Assembly: GCA_949710005.1 (NCBI GenBank)
Contig: OX453284.1
Span: forward strand, 8,156,477 to 8,220,476
Length of the DNA stretch: 64,000 bases
Reading direction: 5' to 3'
DNA from: Ricordea florida
Taxonomy: Eukaryota > Cnidaria > Anthozoa > Corallimorpharia > Ricordeidae
The notes under the pieces were generated by a model that worked only from the letters and a program-made list of their open reading frames with translations, was not told the DNA's origin and did no database searches. Below are positions 53,322 to 64,000 of this stretch, piece by piece (the stretch's first letter is position 1; every line of letters starts with the position of its first letter). The position numbers and the translations under genes were made by a program.

Positions 53322-54503
53322 GCAACAATGTGGTTTTAGCTAACAATTAACCCTTTCACTCCCAGAATCAAATCTCGAGTCATGATGTGGCTCTAATTTC
53401 TAACACGTTTACCCCAGAGCCAAACCTTGAGTCATACAGTGTCACGGTGCACAACGTTAACCATTTTGCTCTTAGACCTCTAAGAGTCAAACTTTGAGTT
53501 ATAGAATGTGGTTCTAACTTTGAACCCTCTTACTTCTCTGAGTTAAACCCTGAGTCAAAAATGTGTTTCTGACTTTCAGTTCAACTCAGTCAATCCTCGC
53601 GATTCTATAATCTTTAACCCGTCAACTGGCGTCAAATGTAGCCCTGACATTAAGCCCTTACACTTTGAATGTTGAAAACTGTTTGCCACAAGGAGAATAA
53701 TGGGTTTCCTTAATAAATAATGGGTTTCCTTTGCCGTGAAATGTGGCTGCAAGGTATGAAAAGCTCACAAAATTCCCGAGAGTTTGAGCCATATTCATTG
53801 ATTCTAAATCAAACGAGTTTTGCTTACCCGTCATTTTTTTTAGAAACTTATGTAAATATGAAACTGTCAAAGCATTAAGCTGGTAGTTGAAAACATGAAA
53901 GACAAATAGCACAGTGGACCCAAAACATATGACTCGAAGATAAAAGTTTTTGGGTTGGGATGCACTACATCTTACTACACACATCATCAGACCAGATCAC
54001 AACTGAATATTTGAACCTCCTTGTCTTTCCGCAATTTCAGGCAAATGCTATTTATTTAGGTAATCTAATGATTTCGAGAGCAATCTGGAAGAAACAAACA
54101 CAAGAAAAAAATTGCACGAACCTGTAGGGCGAGTGTATTTCTTGTTTGAAAAATCTGGAATCATTTGACTAACTGTTAATAGATATTAATAACGTACAAC
54201 CATAACTCAAACTTCTCAATCGTTTGGCGTTAACTGGCATATGTTCAGCCAAACAACAAGGTAAGGTAAGTCTTACTGCGTAAGAAGTTCTTAATCGAAA
54301 TCAAGTATTTACAAAAATGAATTCTACTTGCATTTTAGTTTCAAAATTTCTTTGCGAATCAGAGCGCACAAGAGTTCTAAATCATCATTTGGTATATATC
54401 TTGACAAGTCGAAACCCGAGGTGACCCGTATGCAGCATGCGTATTAACAGTGTTTTTTTTCTCTTCGGCGGGAAAACAGAAGTCGAATTATAGGTTATTG
54501 GTG
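53322..54503. other. 3' flank of NXPE copy B
   Basis: Intergenic. About 53345-53590 contains a loose tandem of CTCTTAGACCTCTAAGAGTCAAACTTTGAGT-like units (repeated GAGTCA..ATGTGG..CTAA). AATAAA on the minus strand near 54050 is a possible, distant polyadenylation signal for copy B. Confidence 0.4.
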
Positions 54504-57500
54504 TCACGTGAGGAAGTATCTCTCCAGTGCGTCCTCAGCTGGGTAGAACACAGCGTGAGGATAGTGAATGCCATCAATAGTTCCTAGAGGATATGAGGCG
54601 CTCATCGGATACACGTCCAATACTGGGATGCCAGCTTCACACATCTTTTTCATAGCATATGCGTTGAACAGTTTGATTCGCTACGAAACAAAGACTAAAA
54701 TTAGTTGCGAAAAGAACTTGAAATTTTTTTTTAGACCTTCCAAGGTAATTCATGGTATAAAACTTGACAAAGAAATGAATTACGAAAGAAGAAATGAATG
54801 ACTAAACAGCGATATTTTTTTTGTCATGAAGCAATCTCACACTAGGGTGAGTGCCAGAATGATCCAAGATTTAAGTTTAAAGTAGAATTTGAATATGTCG
54901 ATTATCATAAATGGAAGGAAATGATTATTTTGAACATAGACCAGTATCAACAAAAAGCAAATTCCCAGCCCATATACAGCTATATTTACTTGGGCGTATC
55001 CCAAAGAGAGCCCAAGTCTAAAATTGCCCGTCATTTTTGTTTGCGTTCAGTCACAAATCGCCATCTGGGCCTTAAAACGCATGCGCCCCTGCTTATTATA
55101 ACTAAGAATTACATGACGTCCGCTTAGGAACCGAATCTGGAGCTCACCTATGATGAGAGGCGGGAATTCTCACCAATGAGCTACCTGCTCACTTAGCCTT
55201 ATACTTCAAGATGTCATATTTACCTGTTCTGTATGAAAGCGTCTGGAGCAGCCGGTATATAACTGCGTCTGTAACCCGAGTGAGGGCGTGGTCTTCCACA
55301 CCACTTGTCCCCTGTAATTGTTTCTCAGAACCCGGATAATTCCCTTGATAATTCTTTGGTAGTTTCTGAAGCTCGTGCTCTTCAAGAGATGAACGCCTGT
55401 ATTCAATAATAGAGCGCTGTCACTATCCATCAGTGGTTGCGTTACCACTCGTCGAAGCTCTTCCAACACTTGCGTTACGTTGATGTCACGTCCACCGCGA
55501 CTACAAATGAAATCATTAAGACATCGATAGACGTTACTTTGAATTCTAGTCTTCCTGTTCATCTGTTCAGATTGCAACACGGAATACGTTAACGTTCCTA
55601 GTCAAGTTGGAATTTGAAAATACACGAATATTCTGGATGGAAACCCGACGCTGGAAAAAAAACTCAACAGCAGTCTCGGAGCAGGAATATTCGTAAACTT
55701 TTACGAAGATTTCCCGAAAGCGGTCGTGTTGTTCCGACTGTCTCGGCAAAAAAAAATAAGGTTGATTACCTGAGGTCCATTTCCTCGTCGTTGACTGGTC
55801 CAAGCAAGTAAACCCAGACATCGGAGTGATAGCAGGCTCTGAAGACGCCATTACATAATCGGCGCTTTTGAAGAGATTCGTACAGACGGCGGTTATGAGA
55901 GTCTCCATAAATCCACAACACCCCAGACCCCTGACGGTGACCCGAATGCGGAGCACTGAAATCATCTAATAAGTTGAGAAGAAAACAAAATGGCCTCCAC
56001 CCTCACAATAGATGGACCCTCGATCGTTTTCTAAAAATAGCTTGAGAGAGAAACATTTCAAAGACCAAATAACAAGGTTTACTCAAGAACTGGATATCAT
56101 TATCTGTAATTTTTGCCTTGATTCCCATGAGCTAGAATTTTGGTTTTTATGATGCCAAATAGACGCCGCTATTGTCTGAGAGCTCGGGCTCAAGTTCTTC
56201 TGCGTAAAACAATTTGGAAACCGTATGATGTCAAGGAATTTGATCATTGTTTCTTTCTTGGAGTTGGATGGCTGAGTCTCCGCAGCAAACGGAAGAGGTT
56301 TGATGAGCGGACATTATGAAGTCTTGCACATCTAGCAAGCGTTTCTCACAAATCCAGAATTTTTTGTGGCAGACTTTATTCTATATTTGTGTGGAGACAC
56401 GGTAGTGTAGTGGTTAGCGTATAAGACCCCAGAGTAGGAAGTCCGGTGTTCAAGCCCTGGTGGTGGCACTGTGTTTTCCTTAGGTACTCTCTCTCTCCAC
56501 CCAGGTGTATAAATGGGTACCAGCGATATAATGCTGGGGGTGACCCTGCGATGGACTAACATCCCATCCAGGGGGGAGTAATAATACTCCCAGGTGCTTC
56601 ATGCTACTGAAACCGGGATAAGCTCCGGCTGTGTGGGCCTCCTGTAGCTCGTGTGCGCCTTTTTTTATTCTTTATCTAGCTCTAGCAGAAAAATGCGTGA
56701 GAGAACTCCTACCGTTTTTGTAGGACAGCCAAAATCCATTTTTCCATCTTCCAAAACCATCCCATAATTGATTACAATTGTCATAGCACCACTGCGAACT
56801 GCTGTTGAACAGTAAATCCAAATCTACAGGGAGGGAAAGAAGACAGTGCGTGAACTGCTGTTCAACAGTAAATCCAAATCTACAGGGAGAAAAGACAGCA
56901 CGTGAACTGCTGTTCAACAGTAAATCCAAGTCTACAAGGAGCAAAGAAGACAAATCCTTAACAAATCCTTTCTTGCAGTGCGTTGCAGGTGCTCAGCCTC
57001 AGAATCAGATTGGCGCGTGATGAAAAGCTAGTACCATGTCTAATTTTGAAATTAGATTGCCACTCAAAGGGCGTACCTCCATTCTACGTACCTTGGGCGT
57101 CCTGTAAAGTAGCAGGGGGCACCTGTATGGTGAAGGAAGCACCATACAAAAGTGGTCTGTTGATGTAATCATCTTGAGTGTTAAGCGTTCCTGGCTTCTG
57201 GAACGAGCCGTGACGACAGCCTATAAGATAAAAGGCAGTATAAGTTAAAACCTATTGCAGAGGCAACTTTAAGGACTTAAGGGCGAAGATCGACGTCCGC
57301 AAGTCAGTTAATTGAATTCTTGTAGTTATTGAGTTATAGAGTTACAACGTTTTAAAGAAGATGTTTATAGGAACGAAATTTAGTGAGAGACCGAGCGCTT
57401 TTTAGAGCCAAAAAACCTGTTCCTGTTCTCTTCTCATGCGTCCAATGCGAAAATCTAGCAATTGGTAAAACGCCAATGGAAGTGAAATCCAGTGAGAAAG

Positions 57501-58487
57501 ACGTCTCAAGGAAGGCAACAAACTTGCTATGACCAATATATTTGGGTCTTGGGGAGGTGAGGGCATGCTGAGAGACCCGTTACAATAGCAAAGCCGTTAC
57601 AATAGCATATTCCCCCTCTTCCAACGGGGAATAAGACAACTATATTCAACATATCCTGACCAGCTCTTTAAACATCATACTGCTGCATCCCATTCTAAAC
57701 AGGACTAAACAGGATAAACAGGATATCGAGGGAGCCAGGGCAAAATCGAGAATTTTTAGTCATCTACTGCTACAATTAATGTTAGTGGACGTATGTCACC
57801 TGCCAAGATAAGCCCTGGGCAGGAAACTACGTCATCGATAACCTCACGCATAAGATCATGGGAAATCGTCACTCGGTTCATGGATGTGAAGTGATTCGAC
57901 GACTTATATTCACTAAACACTCCGTAAAATAAGAATGAAATGCTACACACATTACAACTAACAAATTCAATCTGGAAAGTACCTTTGCTAAACCAATCAC
58001 GAGGCGGGTTTTTCAGTCCGTGGCATAAACTGTAATCCAAGGAGATCTGCAAAGAATAGGTTCCAGGTTCCATGGGATGAAACACGGCCTTGTATGTGCC
58101 ATTTTCCATGTCGTACACCGAGGCTGCAAGGTCTGCTGGTCCGCGGAGCTTCATGCGCCACGTGTCACCCCCAAAGTTCTTTGAACGATTGGAAATCGTC
58201 ACAGATTGAATATAAACTTTACTGAAATGTCCTGCGGGGTTGATTTCTGCTCCTGATATATAACTTAGGTTTGGATGTGTCCTCAAGTCATCAGACCAGG
58301 CCTCGTAGCCCCAATGCCGCGCGTAACATGGGCACGAGTGAGTGTAAAGTCGCCAGTCGGTTCGCGTCTTGCGTTCTTGACACCAGGCTTTCTCAAACTC
58401 ATCATAAGGGTCTCCACCGGATGTAAGGTTCCCATAAAACGCAGGCAAGAATAAAAGGAGAACACTTTGCTTGATAACTGAAAGCAT
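54504..58487 (-). CDS. NXPE-family (neurexophilin/PC-esterase) protein, copy B
   Basis: The exons on the minus strand are 57983-58487, 57092-57220, 56713-56823, 55770-55965, 55224-55500 and 54504-54680. Phases agree and the total is 1395 bases (464 residues). The N-terminus MLSVIKQSVLLLFLPAFYG is signal-peptide-like. Exon 1 has FGGDTWRMKLRGPADLAASV and GTYKAVFHPMEPGTY. Exon 2 starts CRHGSFQKPGTL. Exon 4 has GVLWIYGDSHNRRLYESL (esterase Ser). Exon 5 has DSDSALLLNTGVHLL and VVWKTTPS. Exon 6 has PVLDVYPMSASYPLGTIDGI and HYP (DxxH). Exons 2, 3 and the last match copy A exactly in length (129, 111 and 177 bp). Copy A has no intron where B splits exons 4 and 5. The exon 4 acceptor at 55966-55967 was chosen over a closer AG for phase. 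The exon 3 acceptor is triplicated upstream. Substrate unknown. Confidence 0.88.
56392..56662 (+). mobile_element. tRNA-derived SINE, family C
   Basis: Box A-like TAGTGTAGTGGTTAGCG and box B-like GGTGTTCAAGCCC at the left end are followed by a body with CTGGGGGTGACCCTGCGATG, CATCCCATCC and TGAAACCGGGATAAGCTCCG, and a T-rich end. It sits in NXPE-B intron 3 on the opposite strand. Confidence 0.65.
56796..56945. repeat. Triplicated 52-56-bp segment containing a splice acceptor
   Basis: GAACTGCTGTT(G/C)AACAGTAAATCCAA(A/G)TCTACA starts at 56796, 56852 and 56904. On the coding (minus) strand each copy reads pyrimidine tract, TGTAG, then (A/G)TTTGGATTTACTGTT, i.e. a 3' splice site plus exon start. 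The lowest copy is the acceptor of NXPE-B exon 3. Confidence 0.9.
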
Positions 58488-60084
58488 GGATAACGTTTTC
58501 TCGCTGTAAAACGATAAAATACGTTTTAAACGTGATAAATAATCGTTCCCTAAAATAATTAATCTCTTTCATGTTTTAATGCTTTTTAAGCTTTCTTGAT
58601 TGTGTAAACCATGGAAGGTATTTTCTATCTGAAGAGAGGCGTGTGCAGGATCTCGAACCATTTTGGTGAAAATGTTTTAAAAATCTTTTTGTCTCACCCA
58701 ACCGAAACAAATCCGCAACCACGGGAACGGAAGGGAACGAACCCCAGATGGAGCCAAGTACGAAAACACACTGACAGAAGCCCACCGAATGGAGCGAACA
58801 ACTCCAAGTCTCTCTCCTTACAGTGATCATTGGAACAAACATAATTATTTTTAGAATCAGCTTTCCGTAGGAACTTCGTTGCCGCCAGCTGGCCACTAGC
58901 GTGTGTCATATCCTGCAGCTAACAGGGCGTTTTAATAAACGATGAATCAGACTATATTTAAAGACTTTAGGCGTATACCACACTTTGTGATAATGCTCAC
59001 TCACGGCTGTGGTACAATTGTTCACTCCGCGTAGTTACCTCGTGACTCTGTTAAAGTTTATTCCGAGGGTACGTGACGAAACAATTATAATGCATACTTG
59101 ATGTGGTCGGAAACTAACAGTACCTTCGTCGCTTAGCAGCGTCCTTATTTACTCGCAACTCGGTTGTTTACTACAAAATGAACTCGAATGATTTAAAACG
59201 ATCTTCCGCTTGAGCCGCACGCCCACAATATCCCGCGACAAAAGGGTCCATTTCCAGCCTCCTATCATCAGTCGGTCGTCCGACAGGAAAAAAAACTATT
59301 TACATGTGTTATAGTTTTGGTTTGTCGGTTTGTAGACGTAAATACGAAGCTAAAATATCAGCTATGCGACATCAAACTCTAGGAAGTGAAATACGGATAT
59401 GGTCTGATTACAACAACATGGTATGCAGATCTCATAGTTACAGCAGTACTTGACTGTACGTTCTTTTGTTCCCGGGAGGAACAAGAAATTAACCTACTTT
59501 GAAGGAGACTGGAGCAGCAACCAAACGCGACTTGAAGATATAACCAAGAGAGAGAAAAATAAAAATAGTAAAGAAAAGTGCTCCTATTTGAGACTGGCAA
59601 GTTACCGATTCTTTCCAAGTTATTAAAGCGAAGATTGACCCAACTTACCTTGTTTTCATGACGTCCATGACCAATGAAAGTCCATCTGAGATATGTCGAT
59701 TGCCCCACCGCGTTAGAGTGGTGACAGAACGAGAAACACGAGAAAGAAACGCTTCAAGATGCAAACGTTCAAAAACAAATCGATCACGTTCACGCAACAT
59801 CGCGCCAACAGGTTGTGGCCACCAGCAGACTCGTTTTCACGCTTACTTGCCTTCCTTTTGTTGAACAGTCCAGTCAAGGAATAGACAACGCTTTGAAGCT
59901 CCATTTTAGGTACCTTGGATTCATGGAAAATTCCTTGATCTCTTTTCTTGTAGTTTTGGCATGTCTAAACAGCAGTCAATTTTTCAGTTATTTTTCATGT
60001 CTCTATGTCTGAGAATTCTTTTAGGTTATTTATTTTTTTTTTCCTTTCCTCTTCTTTCAATGTCAGTGTATCACAAGAGAGAAC
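58488..60084. other. Upstream region of NXPE copy B
   Basis: No gene called. Short frames at 58576-58909 and 59379-59904 have no recognised domains. A 5' non-coding exon of NXPE-B could lie here but cannot be shown. The sequence around 58980-59100 (a CACTTTGTGATAATGCTCAC neighbourhood) is unremarkable. Confidence 0.35.
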
Positions 60085-60310
60085 TGTATCACCCATAAAT
60101 GTAATAAAAACCATAAATGTAATACCAACCATAAATGTAATAAAAATTAACCATAAATGTAATACTTACCATAAATGTAATTACTTTTAACCACAAATGT
60201 AATAAAACCACTAACCATAAATGTAATAATATTTGCCCATAAATGTAATAAACTGAACAACCATAAATGTAATAAGGCTTAACCATAAATGTAATAAACT
60301 GGCTATGACT
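60085..60310 (+). repeat. CCATAAATGTAATA array 1 with TATCACC end
   Basis: Starts TATCACCCATAAATGTAATA and continues with about a dozen CCATAAATGTAATA units separated by short spacers, ending AATAAACTGGCTATGACTTC. Nearly the same array, ending in the same CTGGCTATGACTTCCAAATC sequence, recurs at 62200-62433. Confidence 0.85.
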
Positions 60311-60936
60311 TCCAAATCAAGGGGCTGCAAACTTGTCATTCTCCTTGTGCACTTCTTGCTTCATATAGTAGCACACTCTGTTATCGCATTCATGGAAACT
60401 TCATCAGCTATTTTCTTTACTTTCTCGCCTATATTTGCTTGCTTGCTAGCAACTTTCCGTCTCCCTTACAAGTTTCCTTCGAAAGTAACTATAAAGGTTA
60501 GGACTTGTGACATTATCTTTGTTTTGGAGCTTTTGCTTTAATTTCCTGCTCTTTGTTCTTTTGTTTTATGTAAGTTTCGCAGGTTCTTTAAACCGAAAAT
60601 GAGCCAACTTGCCGAACTTTGCATAGCAAATGCGAGCTTGTCATACCCAAGAAAATTCTAATAGTAAGAGAGTTTAATTTCAAAATTTTAAGCATTAGCG
60701 TATGAATCAACCTACCAACCGATAAACAAATGGCGAACAAGTGACGATAAAAATTCCAACAGGAAGAGATAATACTGGGCCGTTTCAGTTTTATTCACGC
60801 TGAAAGCTGGGACGTCCCGAAATTTTCTCACTTGCCTGTGAAATTACTTTAGCAACTTCAATACAGTTAAACTAAAATTCTTAACCTTAAAATGTCCTTA
60901 TTCAGGCCCGCTCTTGAGTGCCTCGTTAATTCCTAT

Positions 60937-61075
60937 ATATATGTTGTAGGTCAATTTTTTCCTTGGTTCAAATTTTATTTTCCTTTGTTTTCTGGTATAG
61001 TAATGTATGATAATGATTTAAAACAAATGAAAATAAAATTTGAACCATGGATAATATTGCACTACAATATATACA
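60937..61075. mobile_element. Palindromic MITE (TTGTAGTTCAATTTTTTCC arms), copy 2
   Basis: TATATGTTGTAGGTCAATTT and CCTTGGTTCAAATTTTATTT on the left, AAAATAAAATTTGAACCATG and TTGCACTACAATATATAC on the right. A diverged copy of 10457-10594. Confidence 0.75.
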
Positions 61076-61126
61076 TTCTGGAATTCTGGAACGAAACGGA
61101 CTTCATCGAAATCACAAGACAGACGG

Positions 61127-62196
61127 ATGTATCACCGCTAAATGTAATAACAACGCTAAATGTAATACCAACCGTAAATGTAATAAAAATTAACTCTAAA
61201 TGTAATACTAACTGCAAATGTAATAAAAATCAACCCTAAATGTTATAACTTTCCCAACCGTAAATGTAATACAATTTAACACTAAATGTAATAAGTCGAT
61301 TAACCGTAAATGTAATACAAGTTGACCTCAAATGTAATAACACGTTACAAAGGTGCGTAAATGGCATCAATATCATCGGTGATATGATATCACTTCAAAA
61401 GATTATCGGATTACCCAATCACGGTTAATCCCTTTTACTAACTAAACCGTTAGGAGCAGATTACCACCGGGTCGTTACTCCCATACAATACCTATACGGG
61501 TATTGGCCGCCCAACGGGGTCGTGATGTTTGCAAATGCTCGACATCAGAAGGGTTATTTTCTTGGGAAATCGTCAGAAGTTCCGAAATAAGCTTAGTACC
61601 GTAGCATGGGTGAAATAAGTGGGGGGGGGGGGGCACGCGAGCGCCGGAGCACCCCCCCCCCAGAAAATTTTGAAATCTAGAGGCTTGGAAATGCTATTTC
61701 CAGCGTTCTCCAAGAGCTATCTGTGATTTACGCATATCGCGAATTATTTACTTCCTACACTGTCTCAGTAAACCAGTGCACATTGAAGAGAGTATAACGC
61801 TTGCAACGTCAATTACAAAACAGTAAACCAGTTGTCTCTGTATCTTGAAACGGCCCGGCCCCTCCCCTTGCTACGGCACTGAAGCTTAGATCGGAACTAC
61901 GCAGAACCTTGACAATGTTTACAAAAAATCACCAAGACTTCAAGTGATGCCCGGTAACCGTAAGGGAGCTTTTAACACTGTTATTACATTTGAGGTTAAC
62001 TTGTATTACATTTACGGTTGATCGACTTATTACATTTAGTGTTAAATTGTATTACATTTACGGTTGGGTAAGTTATTACATTTAGGGTTGATTTTTATTA
62101 CATTTGCAGTTAGTATTACATTTAGAGTTATTTTTTATTACATTTGCGGTTGGTATTACATTTAGCGTTGTTTGTTACATTTAGCGGTGATACAGT
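61127..62196. mobile_element. Inverted-repeat element with ~210-bp array termini
   Basis: The left terminus starts TATCACCGCTAAATGTAATA and holds about ten TAAATGTAATA units (61130-61345). The right terminus (61976-62193) is the reverse complement, ending TTACATTTAGCGGTGATA. The interior (about 630 bp) includes a G-run/C-run palindrome (61620-61665) and no ORF of note. Ends plus subterminal arrays look like a non-autonomous DNA element. No target duplication found. Confidence 0.75.
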
Positions 62197-62199
62197 AAT

Positions 62200-62433
62200 A
62201 AAAACCATAAATGTAATACCAACCATAAATGTAATAAAATTAACCATAAATGTAATACTCACCATAAATGTAATAACTTTTAACCACAAATGTAATAAAA
62301 CCACTAACCATAAATGTAATAATATTTGCCCATAAATGTAATAAACTGAACAACCATAAATGTAATAAGGCTTAACCATAAATGTAATAAACTGGCTATG
62401 ACTTCCAAATCAAGGGGCTGCAAACTTGTCATT
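62200..62433 (+). repeat. CCATAAATGTAATA array 2
   Basis: A near-identical copy of 60100-60343 including the flank CTGGCTATGACTTCCAAATC, AAGGGGCTGCAAACTTGTCA, lacking the first ~15 bases (the TATCACC end). It abuts the right end of the 61127-62196 element. Confidence 0.85.
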
Positions 62434-62756
62434 CTCATTCTTCGTGAAATTGACTTGAAATTTTCAATAACGCCCCTAAAGGTCTGACTCCTTAAAGAAA
62501 CAAAACTACTATAATTTCTTCGTGTGTAATCCTAAACGAGGACCATACGGCGTGAAATATTGTAGTTTTTCCCGAGACACCCTAACGAGACCAAACTTAC
62601 CAAAGAAATTTAGACCCCAAAGTATAGGTCCAGTAAGGTTTGCTATTAAGAGTGACATAGTGTGTGTGACACTTCTGATCTATAATACGGACAACGTACT
62701 CTTAATCTCGGCCCCAGAGATCAAAGTACACCTTACTCCGGACAAATCCGTCTGTA

Positions 62757-62861
62757 TCACCGCTAAATGTAACAAACAACGCTAAATGTAATACCAACCG
62801 CAAATGTAATTTTTATTATTATTATTTATTATATAATTTTTATTACATTTATGGGTGATAC
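62757..62861. mobile_element. Short TATCACC element
   Basis: Begins TATCACCGCTAAATGTAA and ends TTACATTTATGGGTGATA. Three motif units on the left, a TTATTATTATT interior and one inverted unit on the right: a minimal version of the array elements to its left. Confidence 0.7.
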
Positions 62862-63251
62862 AAGAACAATCATTTGCCTTAAAGTTAAAAATGAAATTGA
62901 TTTTGTAGACCTTGACGCATTTCAGAACCGCTTCAAACCTCAAGTTTTAAGGCTAACGAAAAATCAACACGATAAATGGAAATATGAGAAAGGCAATGAA
63001 AATGTTTTTTGGCTATTCCTGATATCGTAAATTGCCACTTATCAAAAGGTCAGGCTTTATAACAGCTCAATCAAGATTTTACGCAAATCTATCAAAGTTG
63101 CCGCACACAATGATTTCTCCAATAACTGTTTGTTTCGTTTGTTTCAAATTTTTGTTAAAAATCTTTCATGGTCATAAGATTTTTGAAGATCAACATAGAG
63201 ATTTTAAACATTCTCATCTATAGAACAAACATTGAGCGAATCTGAGTTTGT
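62862..63251. other. 3' flank of the last-exon gene
   Basis: AT-rich intergenic sequence; no element recognised. Confidence 0.3.
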
Positions 63252-63554
63252 TTAAAGGAAGTATTCCATAAAGAGTCCTCCAGTCCATTTTGCACACGTT
63301 TCTTTTTCGTTGTTGGATTTATCCTCCATTTCCTCTACGTTGCTGTTGTTTCCACGACTGTCAGTCTGGCTATCTCGGTTTCTGATTGGTTCGTTGACTA
63401 GCTCCTTCACATGTTCAAAAATTCCTTCGGGATGTGTCTGGATTAATGAAAGAAAACATTTGTAAGTGACCAATCGCACAGGGGAAACATTTCGATGTGT
63501 CTGCAGGTGTATCCATATGATTATAGCCTCTACCAATCTATGTCTAAAATCCTC
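63252..63554 (-). CDS. Last exon of an unidentified gene (continues right)
   Basis: The minus strand is open from a good acceptor (TTTGAGCTCACAG at 63555-63567) to a stop at 63252. It encodes about 100 residues (EDFRHRLVEAIIIWIHLQTH, RNVSPVRLVTYKCFLSLIQT, then an acidic Asn/Glu-rich tail). The first half looks like amphipathic helices of a helical-repeat protein, but I do not recognise the family. A possible preceding exon is 63887-63926 (acceptor TTTAG, donor GTAAAA), which would join in phase with SLVPLSVVLK; this is speculative. The rest of the gene would lie beyond the right edge. Confidence 0.45.
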   Translation of the reverse strand, partial: EDFRHRLVEAIIIWIHLQTHRNVSPVRLVTYKCFLSLIQTHPEGIFEHVKELVNEPIRNRDSQTDSRGNNSNVEEMEDKSNNEKETCAKWTGGLFMEYFL

Positions 63555-63599
63555 CTGTGAGCTCAAATGCATTCATTCAAGTTCAAAGAGGCAAGTAAC

Positions 63600-64000
63600 T
63601 GAGTAGATAAGTCAGTCAGTCAGCACGTGGGGAATCGAAGTGGGTAAGTATATGATCATGCGTGCGAGAGTGAGTTTGGAAAGTGCGTGAGTGAGTGAAT
63701 GAGTAAGTGATCACGAGCGAGTGGCCGTGAGTAGGTAAGTATAAGAGAGTGAGCTAGTAAATAAGTATTAAAGCCAGTCATTTAAAGTGATAACTCCACT
63801 TCGATTTAATAGCAGTATATTGGTGAGCAATCCGAAATCGTTTGTGATCGCTAAACTTGTTTCTGCTCTGTGACCTGTTCTTTTACTTTGAGAACAACTG
63901 ACAGGGGCACCAGCGACGATCTCCTCCTAAATGCAATGAAATCACTTTTCACGCTATCCAGAGTACTTTCAGATCTCTAGAAATACATTCTAAGCGGCAC
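63600..64000. other. GAGTGAGTAAGT-rich low-complexity tract and window end
   Basis: 63600-63770 is an imperfect tandem of GTGAGTGA/GAGTAAGT units. The remainder may be intron and exon of the gene entering from the right. Confidence 0.35.

Noticed and set aside
55770..55951. Closer acceptor (TTTCAG) for NXPE-B exon 4
   Set aside because: It would break the reading frame; the upstream TTATTAG acceptor keeps phase with exon 3 and the GDS block.
56672..56953. 93-codon frame as the full NXPE-B exon 3
   Set aside because: Most of the extension is explained by the triplicated acceptor; paralog A has a 111-bp exon, matching the shorter version.
60089..60286. YYIYG-repeat protein on the minus strand (also at 62128-62379)
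   Set aside because: Artefact of the CCATAAATGTAATA array.

Overview
This is a eukaryotic nuclear window, most likely from an anthozoan cnidarian and probably a stony coral. That assignment is inference. It rests on intron-rich animal genes (ATG2, ACBD3), two tandem NXPE genes, an intronless rhodopsin-type GPCR, a metazoan membrane-type trehalase, and a dense background of short inverted-repeat elements, tRNA-derived SINEs, LINE remnants, a Penelope-like remnant and an intact BEL/Pao element. There are no bacterial operons, CRISPR arrays or rRNA genes.

Layout. Bases 1-14228 hold the 5' third of an ATG2 autophagy lipid-transfer gene on the minus strand. Ten exons are in phase, an eleventh is possible at the window edge, and the introns are full of MITEs and SINEs. 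Bases 14.2-19.2 kb contain no recognised host gene, but carry a decayed Penelope-like reverse transcriptase between two ~260-bp inverted arms built from 20-bp tandem repeats. Bases 19251-20156 are a single-exon class A GPCR (minus), with a truncated inverted copy at about 21.0-21.2 kb. Bases 21.2-25.2 kb are repeats. Bases 25252-39142 are ACBD3 (minus, six exons, 407 codons). Its second intron holds a complete BEL/Pao retrotransposon (31288-37282, plus strand) with identical-looking 298-bp LTRs, a 5-bp target duplication and an open 1729-residue polyprotein. A dead LINE carrying two near-perfect hairpins lies at 40.5-41.6 kb. Trehalase (41624-43456, plus) is intronless. Two NXPE-like genes follow in tandem on the minus strand (46273-51285 and 54504-58487). 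Their internal and last exons match in length and phase, with one intron present in only one copy. Bases 60.1-62.9 kb are arrays of a short TAAATGTAATA-type motif arranged as inverted repeats with TATCACC ends. The window ends in the last exon of an unidentified minus-strand gene (63252-63554).

The genes do not form a pathway. ATG2 (phagophore lipid transfer) and ACBD3 (Golgi scaffold) are housekeeping membrane-trafficking genes. Trehalase and the NXPE proteins are predicted secretory-pathway proteins. The most distinctive signals are structural: tandem duplications that copy a splice acceptor in one NXPE gene and donor-like sites in the other, a recent retrotransposon inside ACBD3, a small arginine-rich ORF split by a MITE with an exact target duplication, and two array-based inverted-repeat elements. 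Exon boundaries were set by hand from GT/AG sites and reading-phase bookkeeping, not by transcript data.
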